Shown: in pieces, positions 10,481 to 23,396 of the stretch
How the letters are laid out: the number at the start of each line of letters is the position of its first letter
How positions within the stretch are numbered: the first letter of the stretch is position 1
Assembly (NCBI RefSeq): GCF_002014985.1
Contig: NZ_MUXU01000055.1
Coordinates: 1-44,162 of the forward strand
DNA length: 44,162 nt
Direction: 5' to 3'
From: Moraxella caviae
GTDB taxonomy: Bacteria > Pseudomonadota > Gammaproteobacteria > Pseudomonadales > Moraxellaceae
Made by a program: the position numbers and the translations under genes
The notes under the pieces: model-generated
Databases searched by the model: none
Seen by the model: the letters and a program-made list of their open reading frames with translations, nothing else
What the model was told of the DNA's origin: nothing

Positions 10481-11731
10481 GTGAATATCATCGTCTTGGG
10501 CGGCGGCGTGATTGGCGTTACGTCCGCTTATTATCTTGCCAAACACGGCTGTCAAGTTACCGTCATCGATCGCCAAAGCGACGTCGCTGAAGAGACCAGC
10601 TTTGGCAACGCAGGGCAAATCTCCCCCGGCTACTCAACGCCTTGGGCAGCCCCCGGCATCCCTTTAAAAGCGGCCAAATGGCTGGTACAAAAACACGCAC
10701 CTTTTGCCGTGCGTGCCGATGGCTCGACGTGGCAGCTGGCATGGATGGCGCAGATGTTCAAAAACTGCACCCAAGAGCGCTACGCCATCAACAAAGAACG
10801 CATGATGCGTGTGTCTGAATACAGCCGTGATTGCTTGCGTGCGCTGCGTGATGAGATTGACATCAATTACGAACACCGCACAGGCGGCACGTTACAGCTT
10901 TTTAGAAAGCAGGCGCAGCTTGACGTGGTGGGACGTGATATTGAAGTGCTTAAAGAGTGCGGCGTGGCGTACGAGCTACTAGACCGTGATGGCTTGGCAC
11001 GCGTTGAGCCTGCGCTTGCCCATGCCAAAGATAAGCTGGTGGGCGGTCTGCGCTTGCCTAATGACGAAACTGGCGACTGCAATCTGTTCACCAAATCGCT
11101 GGCACGCCACGCTGAGCGTCTGGGCGTGCGCTTTATGTTTAATGCCAATATTGAGCGCTTCACCACCGATGGCGATAAAATTTCAGGCGTGGTGGTCGAT
11201 GGTGAGACGCTCACCGCTGATAATTATGTGCTGGCGCTGGGCAGCTACTCACGCGGCATGGCAAAATCGCTGGGGCTGTCTTTGCCTGTCTACCCTGTCA
11301 AAGGCTACTCACTCACCGTGCCAATCATTGACCCTGCCAATGCGCCTGTCTCCACCGTGCTTGATGAGACGTTTAAAGTTGCCATCACTCGCTTTGATAA
11401 TCGCATTCGTGTGGGCGGCATGGCAGAATTATCAGGGTTTAATTTGGGGCTAAATCCAAGCCGCCGTGCCACGCTTGAGATGGTAACCAGCGATTTATTC
11501 ACAGGCGGCGATTTACCAAATGCCAGCTTCTGGACAGGTCTGCGCCCCATGACGCCAGACGGCACGCCCATCATTGGCGCTACTAAATTCACCAATCTGT
11601 ACACCAACACAGGGCATGGCACGCTCGGCTGGACGATGTCGTGCGGCTCTGGCAAGCTCATCAGCGACATCATCACAGGCACACCAACCGAAATTTCACT
11701 AGAAGGCTTGGCGCTGACTCGTTATGATTGA
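10481..11731 (+). CDS. dadA: D-amino acid dehydrogenase (small subunit type)
   Basis: DadA is a membrane-associated flavoprotein that oxidises D-amino acids, mainly D-alanine, to 2-keto acids and ammonia and feeds electrons to the respiratory chain. The FAD-binding GGGVIG is at 7-12, followed by VTVIDR and the family stretch [18 protein letters not shown]. The C-terminal half carries [14 protein letters not shown] and a [14 protein letters not shown] end typical of DadA. I choose the GTG at 10481 (416 residues) because TAGGATTTCTT precedes it; the upstream hydrophobic extension from about 10424 has no counterpart in the family. ridA follows after 56 bases, probably in the same unit. Confidence 0.94.
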   Translation: MNIIVLGGGVIGVTSAYYLAKHGCQVTVIDRQSDVAEETSFGNAGQISPGYSTPWAAPGIPLKAAKWLVQKHAPFAVRADGSTWQLAWMAQMFKNCTQERYAINKERMMRVSEYSRDCLRALRDEIDINYEHRTGGTLQLFRKQAQLDVVGRDIEVLKECGVAYELLDRDGLARVEPALAHAKDKLVGGLRLPNDETGDCNLFTKSLARHAERLGVRFMFNANIERFTTDGDKISGVVVDGETLTADNYVLALGSYSRGMAKSLGLSLPVYPVKGYSLTVPIIDPANAPVSTVLDETFKVAITRFDNRIRVGGMAELSGFNLGLNPSRRATLEMVTSDLFTGGDLPNASFWTGLRPMTPDGTPIIGATKFTNLYTNTGHGTLGWTMSCGSGKLISDIITGTPTEISLEGLALTRYD

Positions 11732-11787
11732 TTGGCTTGATAGCTTAATAAATCCCACCAACTCATTGATTTTATTTAGGAAATTTT

Positions 11788-12138
11788 ATGACTGACATTC
11801 AAAAATACGACAGCAACGACGCCATCACCGAAGTGGTGGTGCATAATGGCGTGGTATACTTGGCTGGGCAAGTACCTGACGATGACAACCTAGACATCAC
11901 AGGACAAAGCAAACAAGTGCTTGCCAATATTGACAAAGCGCTGGCGGCGGCTGGCACGGATAAAAGCAAGCTATTATCTGCGCAAGTTTTCATCAAAGAT
12001 TTGGCGCAATTTGACGCTTTTAATGCCGAATGGAAAGCGTGGCTGGCAGGCTGCGTACCGCCTGCGCGCGCCACCATCAAGGCAGACTTGGTCAATCCAA
12101 AGTGGCTTGTGGAAGTGATGGTCATCGCTGCGGTGTAA
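11788..12138 (+). CDS. RidA-family enamine/imine deaminase
   Basis: Rid proteins hydrolyse reactive imines such as 2-iminopropionate. That product arises when DadA oxidises D-alanine, so the position 56 bases after dadA makes sense. The 116 residues show the trimeric Rid fold pattern: VVYLAGQVP at 22-30, a central helix NIDKALAAAG, and the substrate-binding Arg94 in PPARATIKADL. The divergent N-terminus suggests a subgroup different from classical Escherichia coli RidA, so I do not assign the symbol firmly. The ATG follows AGGAAATTTT. A strong terminator lies 43 bases after the stop. Confidence 0.88.
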   Translation: MTDIQKYDSNDAITEVVVHNGVVYLAGQVPDDDNLDITGQSKQVLANIDKALAAAGTDKSKLLSAQVFIKDLAQFDAFNAEWKAWLAGCVPPARATIKADLVNPKWLVEVMVIAAV

Positions 12139-12180
12139 ACTTAAGTCAAACCAGCCAAACTCGGCCAAACCATCAAAAAC

Positions 12181-12211
12181 AAACCCCAACAAACGCATTG
12201 TTGGGGTTTTG
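12181..12211. terminator. Terminator between ridA-like gene and avtA
   Basis: Arms 12181-12192 and 12198-12209 form a perfect 12-bp stem with a five-base loop. T runs on both strands suit the two convergent genes. Confidence 0.85.
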
Positions 12212-12236
12212 TCTTGCTTATCAAATTTACCGTCAA

Positions 12237-13517
12237 TTAAGAATCGGTATACAGTTTACGCACGATTTGTCCAATCGTGGCGATACCCTTTTGCAGCGTG
12301 TCATCAGGCTGGGCAATGCTTAGGCGAATGCACTCGTGCGCGTGCGGATACGCTTTGGTGTCAATCCCCACAAAGAAATGCTCGCTTGGGATAATCAGCG
12401 TGCCAGCTGCCTTGAGCTTTTCGTACAGCTCGGTGGTGGAAATTGGCAAATCCTTGAACCACACCCACAAGAAAATCGCACCTTCTGGCTTGTGAATTTT
12501 CACTGGCAAATCGGCAAACTCACTCTGCAAAAGTGCAATCGCCTTGTCCGCCTGCGCCTGATAAAACGGACGAATGGCGGTATCAGCAAGCGTCTTAATC
12601 TCATCATTAGCAAACAGCGGCGCAGCGATGGTCGCCCCAAAACGCACTGGCGATAAATTGACAATCGCATTCATCGCACTCACCGCGCGCACAATCTGTG
12701 GATTTGCCACGATGATGCCTGTGCGCACGCCCGGCAGCCCAATCTTTGACAGGCTAAAACACAGCACCGTATTTTCATTCCAGCTCAGCGTCGCATTCGT
12801 GTGAATGATGTTTGGAAATGGTGTGCCGTACGCATTGTCAATAATCAGCGGAATGCCGTGCTTTTTGGCAAGCGCATCAAGGCGTGCCATCTCATCATCG
12901 GTCAGCACATTACCTGTAGGGTTGGTCGGACGTGAGCAGCAAATCGCCCCAATCTTACCATTTTCAAGCTCTGGCAAGGCTTCCAATGCCGCAAAATCCA
13001 CTTGATATTTAAAAAACCCTGCCTTACCTGCGTGCGTGGTTTCCACGATTTTTGGCGGCACCGCCACAAAATGCGAGCCATCAATGTGCGCATCGGCATA
13101 GCCAACGTACTCAGGCGCAAGCGGCAATAAAATAGACTTGTCGCCATCGGCAAACTTGCCAGAAAATAAGTTGAACAAATAGAAAAAGGCGTTTTGCGAG
13201 CCGTTGGTCAAGACAATATTTTCCTTGGTAAGCTGCCAATCGTAATGACGATTAAAAAACGCCACCAAAGTGTCCAAAAATTTCGCATCGCCTTGCGGTG
13301 TGGAATAATTGCTCACGCTTTCAAGCGCACTGCCGTCTTTGGCGATGTCTTGCAATGTGCGTGCAAATGCTTCATTCACCTTGGCAATGCTCGCAGGATT
13401 GCCGCCACCAAGCATATTGACGGGTTTATCGCTTGCCAGCGCATTTCCTAAATCGTCCATCAACTGCAAAATGCCGCTGTTTTTGGTGAATTTTTGTCCA
13501 AATACTGAAAATTGCAT
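12237..13517 (-). CDS. avtA: Valine-pyruvate aminotransferase
   Basis: AvtA is a PLP enzyme that exchanges the amino group between valine and pyruvate, giving alanine and 2-ketoisovalerate. The 426 residues follow the Escherichia coli AvtA pattern throughout: LTNGSQNAFFYLFNLF near 103-118, LPLAPEYVGYAD at 131-142, SRPTNPTGNV at 195-204, IDNAYGTPFP at 226-235 (PLP Asp227 and Tyr230) and the Schiff-base Lys258 in FSLSKIGLPG. KPEGAIFLWVWFKDLP near the C-terminus is also family-specific. The ATG follows GGAGTAAAACGA. It faces dadA-ridA, so three genes of alanine metabolism share this stretch. Confidence 0.94.
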   Translation of the reverse strand: MQFSVFGQKFTKNSGILQLMDDLGNALASDKPVNMLGGGNPASIAKVNEAFARTLQDIAKDGSALESVSNYSTPQGDAKFLDTLVAFFNRHYDWQLTKENIVLTNGSQNAFFYLFNLFSGKFADGDKSILLPLAPEYVGYADAHIDGSHFVAVPPKIVETTHAGKAGFFKYQVDFAALEALPELENGKIGAICCSRPTNPTGNVLTDDEMARLDALAKKHGIPLIIDNAYGTPFPNIIHTNATLSWNENTVLCFSLSKIGLPGVRTGIIVANPQIVRAVSAMNAIVNLSPVRFGATIAAPLFANDEIKTLADTAIRPFYQAQADKAIALLQSEFADLPVKIHKPEGAIFLWVWFKDLPISTTELYEKLKAAGTLIIPSEHFFVGIDTKAYPHAHECIRLSIAQPDDTLQKGIATIGQIVRKLYTDS

Positions 13518-13614
13518 TCGTTTTACTCCGTTTTATGCGCAAAATTGCTTGGCTTGTGGTTTTGGCTGGCTGTCATGATTACAAATCACCAATTTCACAG
13601 CAAAATCTGCACAA

Positions 13615-13630
13615 TGTTCCACACGAAACC
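13615..13630. promoter_or_regulatory. parS-like ParB site 3
   Basis: TGTTCCACACGAAACC matches the consensus at 12 to 13 positions depending on orientation. It is the weakest of the set. It lies between the avtA start and the guaA terminator. Confidence 0.35.
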
Positions 13631-13656
13631 ATTTGCTCGCCCAATGACGTACTTAC

Positions 13657-13687
13657 AAAATCGCCCGACAGCCTGCGCCATCGGGCG
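13657..13687 (-). terminator. Rho-independent terminator of guaA
   Basis: Arms CGCCCGA (13662-13668) and TCGGGCG (13681-13687) pair perfectly. On the minus strand they are followed by ATTTTGT. It is about 60 bases beyond the guaA stop. Confidence 0.7.
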
Positions 13688-13747
13688 TGTTGGTGTGTCG
13701 TCAAATCTATTTATAAAATAAATCAAAACGACATCACACCAAATCCA

Positions 13748-15310
13748 TCATTCCCACTCAATGGTCGCAGGCGGTTTGCTAGACACGTCATACACCACGC
13801 GCGACACGTCCGCGATTTCGTTCATGATGCGTGTGGAAATTTTATCCACCAAATCGTACGGCAAATGCGCAAAACGCGCAGTCATAAAGTCCACCGTTTC
13901 CACCGCACGCAGGGCAATCACCCACGCATAGCGTCTGCCATCACCGACCACGCCCACCGATTTGACAGGCTGGAATACCGCAAAGGCTTGCGCCGTCTTA
14001 TCGTACCAGCCAGATTCACGCAGTTCTTGCATGAAAATATCGTCCGCCAAGCGCAAGATGTCGGCATACTCTTTTTTAATTTCGCCCAAAATACGCACGC
14101 CAAGACCCGGCCCCGGGAATGGATGGCGGTAAATCATGTGGTGCGGCAAGCCCAGCGCCACGCCAAGTTTACGCACTTCATCTTTAAACAAATCACGCAA
14201 AGGCTCAACCAGCTCAAATGCCAAATCGTCAGGCAAACCGCCCACATTATGGTGCGACTTAATGACGTGCGCCTTGCCGTGCTTGCTGGCGGCAGATTCA
14301 ATCACATCAGGGTAAATCGTGCCTTGCGCCAAGAATTTCACACCGTCCAGCTTACGTGCTTCTTCGGCAAACACTTCAATAAATTCACGGCCGATGATTT
14401 TGCGCTTGGCTTCTGGATCGGTTACGCCTGCCAATGCCGACAAAAAGCGATTTTCGGCGTCCGCACGAATTACACGAATACCCATATTCTCGGCAAACAT
14501 CTGCATGACTTGGTCGCCTTCGTTTAGGCGCAAAAGTCCATTATCCACAAACACGCAAGTCAGCTGATCGCCAATCGCACGGTGCAAAAGTGCCGCCACC
14601 ACCGAGCTGTCCACGCCACCAGACAAGCCAAGTAGCACTTTTTCATTGCCGATTTGCTCACGCAGCTGCGCCACACGCATTTCAATGATGTTTTCAGAAT
14701 TCCACTCACTGCCGCAGCCGCAGATGTTATGCACGAAATTGGCAATCAGCTCCACGCCTTTTTCGGTGTGAGTAACTTCTGGGTGGAACTGCACGCCATA
14801 CAATTTGCGTGCTTCATCGCTGGCAGAAGCAAAAGGACAGCTTGGCGTGCTGGACGTGGTTGTAAAACCGTCTGCCAATTTTGCCACTTTATCACCATGA
14901 CTCATCCACACTTGGGTTTGGTTGTTGGCATCTTTTACGCCAGCGAGCAAACCATCTTCTACTTGCACGTCAATCTTGGCATAGCCAAATTCTTTGACAC
15001 TGCCTGCCACCACTTCGCCGCCAAGCTGTGCGGTCATGGTCTGAAAGCCATAGCAAATACCCAGCACAGGCACGCCCAGCTCAAACACCACCTGCGGCGC
15101 GCGTGGACTGCCTTCTGCGTACACGCTTTCAGGGCCGCCAGATAGGATAATGCCTTTTGGGTTGAAAGCACGGATGTCGTCTTCGTCATGGTCGTAGGCA
15201 TACATCTCAGAATACACGCCAGCTTCACGCACACGGCGCGCGATAAGCTGGCTGTACTGCGAACCAAAATCTAGGATTAGGATACGATCGGTGGTGATGT
15301 TTTGGGTCAT
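13748..15310 (-). CDS. guaA: GMP synthase (glutamine-hydrolysing)
   Basis: GuaA converts XMP to GMP with ATP and ammonia from glutamine. The 520 residues have an amidotransferase domain with triad Cys86 (GICYG), His176 and Glu178 (FHPEV), an ATP pyrophosphatase domain with the PP-loop LSGGVDSS at 229-236, and the C-terminal dimerisation domain ending in KPPATIEWE. The start at 15310 gives the usual N-terminus [20 protein letters not shown]; the frame continues upstream without a ribosome site. It lies 143 bases downstream of gyrB on the same strand. The gap shows no clear terminator. guaB is not adjacent. Confidence 0.97.
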   Translation of the reverse strand: MTQNITTDRILILDFGSQYSQLIARRVREAGVYSEMYAYDHDEDDIRAFNPKGIILSGGPESVYAEGSPRAPQVVFELGVPVLGICYGFQTMTAQLGGEVVAGSVKEFGYAKIDVQVEDGLLAGVKDANNQTQVWMSHGDKVAKLADGFTTTSSTPSCPFASASDEARKLYGVQFHPEVTHTEKGVELIANFVHNICGCGSEWNSENIIEMRVAQLREQIGNEKVLLGLSGGVDSSVVAALLHRAIGDQLTCVFVDNGLLRLNEGDQVMQMFAENMGIRVIRADAENRFLSALAGVTDPEAKRKIIGREFIEVFAEEARKLDGVKFLAQGTIYPDVIESAASKHGKAHVIKSHHNVGGLPDDLAFELVEPLRDLFKDEVRKLGVALGLPHHMIYRHPFPGPGLGVRILGEIKKEYADILRLADDIFMQELRESGWYDKTAQAFAVFQPVKSVGVVGDGRRYAWVIALRAVETVDFMTARFAHLPYDLVDKISTRIMNEIADVSRVVYDVSSKPPATIEWE

Positions 15311-15453
15311 GATAGTTCCAAATACAAATTGACTGATAAATTCAAACCACTCAAGCAAAACACCAAAGCCGTCAAACACTCATTGGCGCAATGCTGCGTG
15401 GTTTGTTATTGCAATAATTTAAACGCTTATAAATCAAATACTTATCGGAAAAT

Positions 15454-17925
<2,472 letters not shown>

Positions 17926-18118
17926 TTAACTGTGTTATTTTGCCGTGCGCTGCAAATCCACTGGCAAAACCAAGCAAAAACAGCACAGCGATATAGTCAA
18001 TTCAACATCGTTTAAAACAAGGCGGCAAGCCATGGACAGCACAAGCGGCACTTATAAGACAAGCCAGCGAAACATCAAACCAAATTGCAAAGACTATAAT
18101 TTTGTTAAAATACTGTTT

Positions 18119-18127
18119 ATTATAGCA
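18119..18127 (-). promoter_or_regulatory. Extended -10 promoter of gyrB
   Basis: On the minus strand TGC directly precedes a perfect TATAAT (plus 18119-18124), about 200 bases before the gyrB start. The same TGCTATAAT string occurs before the ABC exporter gene. The remainder of 17917-18198 shows no gene. Confidence 0.5.
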
Positions 18128-18198
18128 CATTTTGGCGATTTTAGGGGGATTTGTCGGTGTTTTTGGCAAAAGCTGACAGGTTTGTAATTTGTGAAAAT

Positions 18199-19476
18199 TT
18201 ACTCATCGTTCATCATTTGCACAGCGCTCACCGCACCTTGATGCACAGTGAAAACTTTAAGCAAATCCTGCGCCTGTCCATCAAAACTTTGCGATAAAGG
18301 CGGCGCATCTTGTGCGGTACTGTCTTGAGAAGGTGGGTTTTGAGAAATTTGCTCTTGAGAAGGCTGGTTTTGAAAAGAGGTACCTTGAGCGTGTTTGACT
18401 TTTAATTTAGCGATGATGGTTTTGGCGATGCCAGCTTGCAAACTGCTGATAAACAGCTGACACGGCAAGGCAAGTGCCACGTCCAAAAACACCTCCACCG
18501 CGCGCTCATCAAGCTCAGCGTCTATGTCATCAATCAGCACCATCGGTAAAGCGCCATCAAAGGCTGCAGCTTGGCTGGTGCGGTATTGACAAATCAGCTG
18601 TAATTGTGAGAGTTTTAAGGCGGTGATGAGCAGTTTTTTCTCGCCACGCGACAGCACGTTGCTCGCTTGCTCTCTTTGCTGTGCCGTACCGCCCATCGTT
18701 ACCGATACATCAGCACGGTGCGCGCCCACGCGTGTGTAACCCAGCTCCACATCGCCATCAATCCTGCTTTGCAGCACCGCAAACAGCCCTGCCGATACGT
18801 CAAACCCTGCCGAATAGCTCAGCTTAATTCTGTCGGCATAAGCTGGCAAAAGCTGCGCCACCATCGCCAAAAACAGCGGATGCCACGCAGCAAATACCGC
18901 TTGGCGTGCTTCGTGCAAGCGTGCGGCGTGCTGTGATAGCTGCTGATCCCACGCAGCAAGCTCTCTGGCACAGCGTGCGGATTTTAATAAGGCGTTGCGC
19001 TGCTTGAGCAGGCGCTGATACGCCAGCCACTCATTATGAAAAGTAGGTTTCACGTGAAACGCCAGCCAGTCCAAAAGTTGCCGCCTTGCGCCGCTGCCTT
19101 CTTCTAGCACCGTCATGCCAGCAGGGTCAATCAAAAGCACGGGCAATCTTTTGGCAAGCTCGCTTTGGGCGGTGAGCGGTGTGTCGTTTAGGCGTAAAAT
19201 GGTGGTGGCAAGATTGGCAGCGTCCAGCTGTTTTTGGATTGCTAAAGCCGTGCCGTCTTGGGTTTTTGCCCAAACGGTGCAAGCATTGGTGTGGTGCGTG
19301 ATGTAGCGCTTAGGCTCATGATGACGAAAAGTCTTGCCACGAGAAAGCAAAAACACCGCCTCTAAAAGCGATGTTTTGCCGCTGCCATTAGCACCTGTGA
19401 TCAGATTGTACTGCGACAACGCCAAATCGGCTTGGGCGATGTTGCGCAGCTGATGAACACGAAGCGTGCTTAGCAT
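18199..19476 (-). CDS. recF: DNA replication and repair protein RecF
   Basis: RecF is an SMC-like ATPase that, with RecO and RecR, helps load RecA at gapped DNA. Walker A GANGSGKT is at 28-35, with LRVHQLRNI at the start, the signature-like LSRGEKKLL and Walker B MVLIDDIDAELD further on. At 425 residues it is about 60 longer than usual. The excess is a Gln, Ser and Pro-rich tail at about 360-400 built on a 30-bp DNA repeat (18323-18382). It starts one base after the dnaN stop, so the two are coupled. A perfect-core parS lies in codons 139-144 (Ala-Phe-His-Val-Lys-Pro). Confidence 0.95.
   Translation of the reverse strand: MLSTLRVHQLRNIAQADLALSQYNLITGANGSGKTSLLEAVFLLSRGKTFRHHEPKRYITHHTNACTVWAKTQDGTALAIQKQLDAANLATTILRLNDTPLTAQSELAKRLPVLLIDPAGMTVLEEGSGARRQLLDWLAFHVKPTFHNEWLAYQRLLKQRNALLKSARCARELAAWDQQLSQHAARLHEARQAVFAAWHPLFLAMVAQLLPAYADRIKLSYSAGFDVSAGLFAVLQSRIDGDVELGYTRVGAHRADVSVTMGGTAQQREQASNVLSRGEKKLLITALKLSQLQLICQYRTSQAAAFDGALPMVLIDDIDAELDERAVEVFLDVALALPCQLFISSLQAGIAKTIIAKLKVKHAQGTSFQNQPSQEQISQNPPSQDSTAQDAPPLSQSFDGQAQDLLKVFTVHQGAVSAVQMMNDE
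18323..18382. repeat. 30-bp tandem repeat in the 3' part of recF
   Basis: Two imperfect 30-base copies start at 18323 and 18353, each beginning TCTTGAGAAGG, with a partial third start at 18383. They encode two ten-residue Gln, Ser and Pro-rich units (QNQPSQEQIS and QNPPSQDSTA). Confidence 0.75.
19046..19061. promoter_or_regulatory. parS site 5, perfect core, in recF
   Basis: GGTTTCACGTGAAACG has the full 14-base palindromic core GTTTCACGTGAAAC. It lies 3.5 kb left of the oriC boxes and inside recF. Confidence 0.8.
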
Positions 19477-19477
19477 A

Positions 19478-20632
19478 TCACACTCGCATTGGCATCACTA
19501 CATACTGATGATTCATCTCATCGCCCACTTGATAAATCAGTGTTGGGCTGGTGGCTTGAGTCATGCCAAGGTAAATTTCACCATCAAGCACACGCAGCAC
19601 CGCACGCAGATAGGCTTCGTTGAACGACAGCTCAAGTGGCTCGCCTGTATACTGCACCGACATCACTTCTTCGGCTTCGTCTTGTTCACGGTTGCGCACG
19701 CTGATGGTAACGCTGTCTTCTTTGGCGAAATCCAGCAGCACACCCGGGGCTTCTTTGCTGTTTAGTACAGACAAGCGGCGCAGTACGTCCACCGCTTCTT
19801 CTTTATCAAACAATGCCACACGCTCAATGTTGTTAGGAATCACACGGCGATAATCAGGGAATTTGCCTTCAATCAAACGCGCGGTCAAAAGCGCACTCAT
19901 ACCATGATATTCGCTGTCTGCACCAAAATTTAGCGACACTTGCAACATTTCATCATCAAAGCCAAGCGACACCACGTCATGCTCGCTGCCATCACGCACA
20001 AGCTCAGTTAAAAGTCGCTCAAGCTCGCCCACCGCCTTGCCGGGGATAATGATGCGCTTTTCATCATAACTTTCATCAAGCGCACGGTGCGCCACCGCCA
20101 AACGGTGTCCGTCTGTCGCCACGGCAGTCAGTTTGTCGCCAATGATTTCAAACAGCATGCCTGTCAAATAATGGCGCACATCTTGGGTTGCCATCGCAAA
20201 ACGTGTGTGGTTAATCAAATCAAACAAAGCATGGCGATTGACGTTTAGCGTGGTGGTTTGGCTTGGTGCGCCAATGCTTGGGAAATCTTCGGCTGGCAAG
20301 GCTTTTAGGGTGTATTTACCCTTCTCGCCGCCAATCACACAGCGACTGCCTGTTGCGTCCAAATGCAGCACATCGCCTGCCACCGCCTTACACACGCTAA
20401 AAAATTTCTCAGCAGGCAAGGTAGTCGTGCCAGCTTGTACGCACGCGCCCTGCGGCAAAGCAAGTGCCGTAGTCAGCTCTACTTCTAAATCCGAAGCAGT
20501 CAGCACCAAACTTTCTTCGCTAAGCTCAAGTTTGATGTTGCCCAAAATCGCCACACGGTGATGCTTATCGGCAATTTTCACCACCATGTTAATCGCTTTA
20601 ATTAGAAGTTCTTTGTCAATGGATAGTTTCAT
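19478..20632 (-). CDS. dnaN: DNA polymerase III beta sliding clamp
   Basis: DnaN is the ring-shaped clamp that tethers polymerase III and repair proteins to DNA. The 384 residues match the three-domain clamp family: start MKLSIDKELLIKAINMV, LTASDLEVELT, PAEKFFSVCKA, MLFEI...VATDGHRLA and the C-terminal MPMRV. It is some 18 residues longer than the Escherichia coli protein, with small insertions in the middle domain. The ATG at 20632 follows GGAACGCTC. It lies 212 bases after dnaA and one base before recF on the same strand. Confidence 0.98.
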   Translation of the reverse strand: MKLSIDKELLIKAINMVVKIADKHHRVAILGNIKLELSEESLVLTASDLEVELTTALALPQGACVQAGTTTLPAEKFFSVCKAVAGDVLHLDATGSRCVIGGEKGKYTLKALPAEDFPSIGAPSQTTTLNVNRHALFDLINHTRFAMATQDVRHYLTGMLFEIIGDKLTAVATDGHRLAVAHRALDESYDEKRIIIPGKAVGELERLLTELVRDGSEHDVVSLGFDDEMLQVSLNFGADSEYHGMSALLTARLIEGKFPDYRRVIPNNIERVALFDKEEAVDVLRRLSVLNSKEAPGVLLDFAKEDSVTISVRNREQDEAEEVMSVQYTGEPLELSFNEAYLRAVLRVLDGEIYLGMTQATSPTLIYQVGDEMNHQYVVMPMRV

Positions 20633-20773
20633 GAGCGTTCCGTTGTTTTTGCTTGTGTCTGTACTTTTGCTTAGGTTAAAAATCTTAAAATTTTTGTCAA
20701 TTTTGCCTATTGTAGCACGCCAATGCGCACACGTCAGTAATAAAGCAGGGCAAATTTTAAAGCGATGTCTGCG

Positions 20774-20873
20774 CGCTTTTAAGGCGGCGTATCAAGCCGC
20801 ATTTAAATTACGCTTTAAAACATGGTTTCAAATACACCTTAAAATCACAGCTGCAATGTCGCTTTTAAGGCGG
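20774..20873. repeat. 14-bp direct repeat spanning the dnaA 3' end
   Basis: CGCTTTTAAGGCGG occurs at 20860-20873 in the last codons of dnaA and again at 20774-20787 in the dnaA-dnaN gap. The copies are 86 bases apart in the same orientation. Confidence 0.6.
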
Positions 20874-22263
20874 TGTAATCCTTATAAAATAAAGGGTCAG
20901 TCTCGCACAATTCTTGCACTTTTTCGCACGCGTGCATGACCGTGGTGTGGTCTCGTCCGCCAAACGCCTGCCCAATTTCGGGAAAGCTGTCGCGCGTCAG
21001 CTCACGGGTAAGCGCCATCGCCATTTGACGTGGACGAGCGATGTTGCGCGCGCGTTTTTTGCCGATCAAATCACGCGATGACACGCCATAATACTCCGCC
21101 ACCACTTCACGAATGTTATCAGCATTGATGGCTCTTGCGCGCGCTTCAATCAAATCACGCATGGCGCTGCGCACCAGCGGCAGCGTGATTGGCTCGCCTG
21201 TAAACGTTGCGCTGTGGCAGACTCTGTTTAGCGCCCCTTCTAGTGCGCGCACGTCAGAAAAAATGTTTTGCGCAATAAAAAGCGCACAGTCTTTTGGCAA
21301 ATCCAAACCCACCGCTTTTGCTTTTTTCTCCAAAATTTGCACGCGCGTTTCAATGTCTGGCGGCTCAATGGACAACGCCAAACCGCCTGAAAACCGCGAC
21401 AAAAACTGCGAACTAAAGCCTTCCATTTTAATGGGGTGCCTGTCCGAAGCCAAAATGATACGCCGTCTGCCGCCTTTGTTAAATTCATCAAACAGCGACA
21501 ACAGCACCTGTGATGTGTGCGGCGATGTGATCAAATGCACGTCATCAACCATCAAAATATCCGCTTTCATGATGCGCTTAATGACGCTATTCACACTGCT
21601 TTTGCCGCTGCGATTGTCAGCAAACACACCTTCAAAAAACCGCTTAAAACCGTCTTTTTCAAAATAACAATAACTCAGACCTGCCTTTGAGCAGCTGTTC
21701 GCCACGGCATGAATTAAATGCGTCTTACCAAGCCCTGATGAACCATAAATGAACAAAAACGGATAATCTGCTTGCTTATCGCTTTTCACCAAGTCATAGC
21801 AGGCTTTGTAGGCTTGCTCATTGGACTTACCCTTCACAAAAGACGAAAACGTAAAATAATCCATCACGGTATCGCTTTCAGCAATGCGTGATGTTGTTTT
21901 TTGTTTTTTGCTGACGCTTGGTTTATCGTCTTTTGGCGGCGCGGCTGTCATCTGGGCGATTTGCACGTCCACACCAGACACAAAAGGGGCGTGCTTTGCC
22001 ACCAGACGCTCGATTTTATCAAAATGATTTTGCTTGATGTGCTTTAAGAAAAATTCATTGATGGCAAGCAACACCAGCTTATTGCCTACCATGCTTGGCT
22101 CAAGGCTTGTAAAATACTGCACAAATTCCTGCTCGCCCACTTCTTCTTTGAGCGCGGCAGCACAGTCTTGCCAAAAATCCACTGACGCAGGCGCAGGACT
22201 TGACGAAGTGGTACTCACCCCTTCTTCTAAAAAATCTTCGTCATAATCAAACAGCGATGTCAT
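20845..22263 (-). CDS. dnaA: Chromosomal replication initiator DnaA
   Basis: DnaA binds DnaA boxes and opens the origin. In its 472 residues domain I is at about 28-95 (partner binding), domain II is a short Pro, Ser and Lys-rich linker (100-130), and domain III is the AAA+ ATPase with FTFSSFVKGKSNEQA at 137-151, Walker A GSSGLGKT at 174-181 and Walker B DILMVDDVHL at 235-244. Domain IV has the box-reading signature GRDHTTV at 436-442. The ATG at 22263 follows GGCGGAGAGCAAA. It faces away from oriC immediately upstream and heads the dnaA-dnaN-recF order. Confidence 0.98.
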   Translation of the reverse strand: MTSLFDYDEDFLEEGVSTTSSSPAPASVDFWQDCAAALKEEVGEQEFVQYFTSLEPSMVGNKLVLLAINEFFLKHIKQNHFDKIERLVAKHAPFVSGVDVQIAQMTAAPPKDDKPSVSKKQKTTSRIAESDTVMDYFTFSSFVKGKSNEQAYKACYDLVKSDKQADYPFLFIYGSSGLGKTHLIHAVANSCSKAGLSYCYFEKDGFKRFFEGVFADNRSGKSSVNSVIKRIMKADILMVDDVHLITSPHTSQVLLSLFDEFNKGGRRRIILASDRHPIKMEGFSSQFLSRFSGGLALSIEPPDIETRVQILEKKAKAVGLDLPKDCALFIAQNIFSDVRALEGALNRVCHSATFTGEPITLPLVRSAMRDLIEARARAINADNIREVVAEYYGVSSRDLIGKKRARNIARPRQMAMALTRELTRDSFPEIGQAFGGRDHTTVMHACEKVQELCETDPLFYKDYTALKATLQL

Positions 22264-23197
<934 letters not shown>

Positions 23198-23210
23198 GCC
23201 TAAGCGCACA

Positions 23211-23238
23211 AAAAGCACCACATTGTTGGTGCTTTTTT
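23211..23238 (+). terminator. Terminator after rpmH
   Basis: Arms AAAAGCACCA (23211-23220) and TGGTGCTTTT (23227-23236) pair perfectly around a six-base loop and are followed by more T. Confidence 0.82.
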
Positions 23239-23354
23239 GTTGCCCAAATCTTTTTTGTCGGTATTTTTTTAAGTTCGTTGGACGGTTGTTTAGGCTTAAA
23301 AAGCGTGCGCCAATACACAATATTAACAAGGCGCATGAGTAAATATCGGGCTTG

Positions 23355-23363
23355 TGCTATACT
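23355..23363 (+). promoter_or_regulatory. Extended -10 promoter of rnpA
   Basis: TGCTATACT (23355-23363) is an extended -10 element located 33 bases before the rnpA ATG. The -35 is weak. Confidence 0.5.
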
Positions 23364-23396
23364 AATGAGCGACGAGTTTATTTTGGATAATAAAAT

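Noticed and set aside
13535..14527. Rightward 330-residue open frame opposite guaA
   Set aside because: It lies antisense to well-conserved guaA, has a His and Arg-rich composition typical of a shadow frame, and has no ribosome site.
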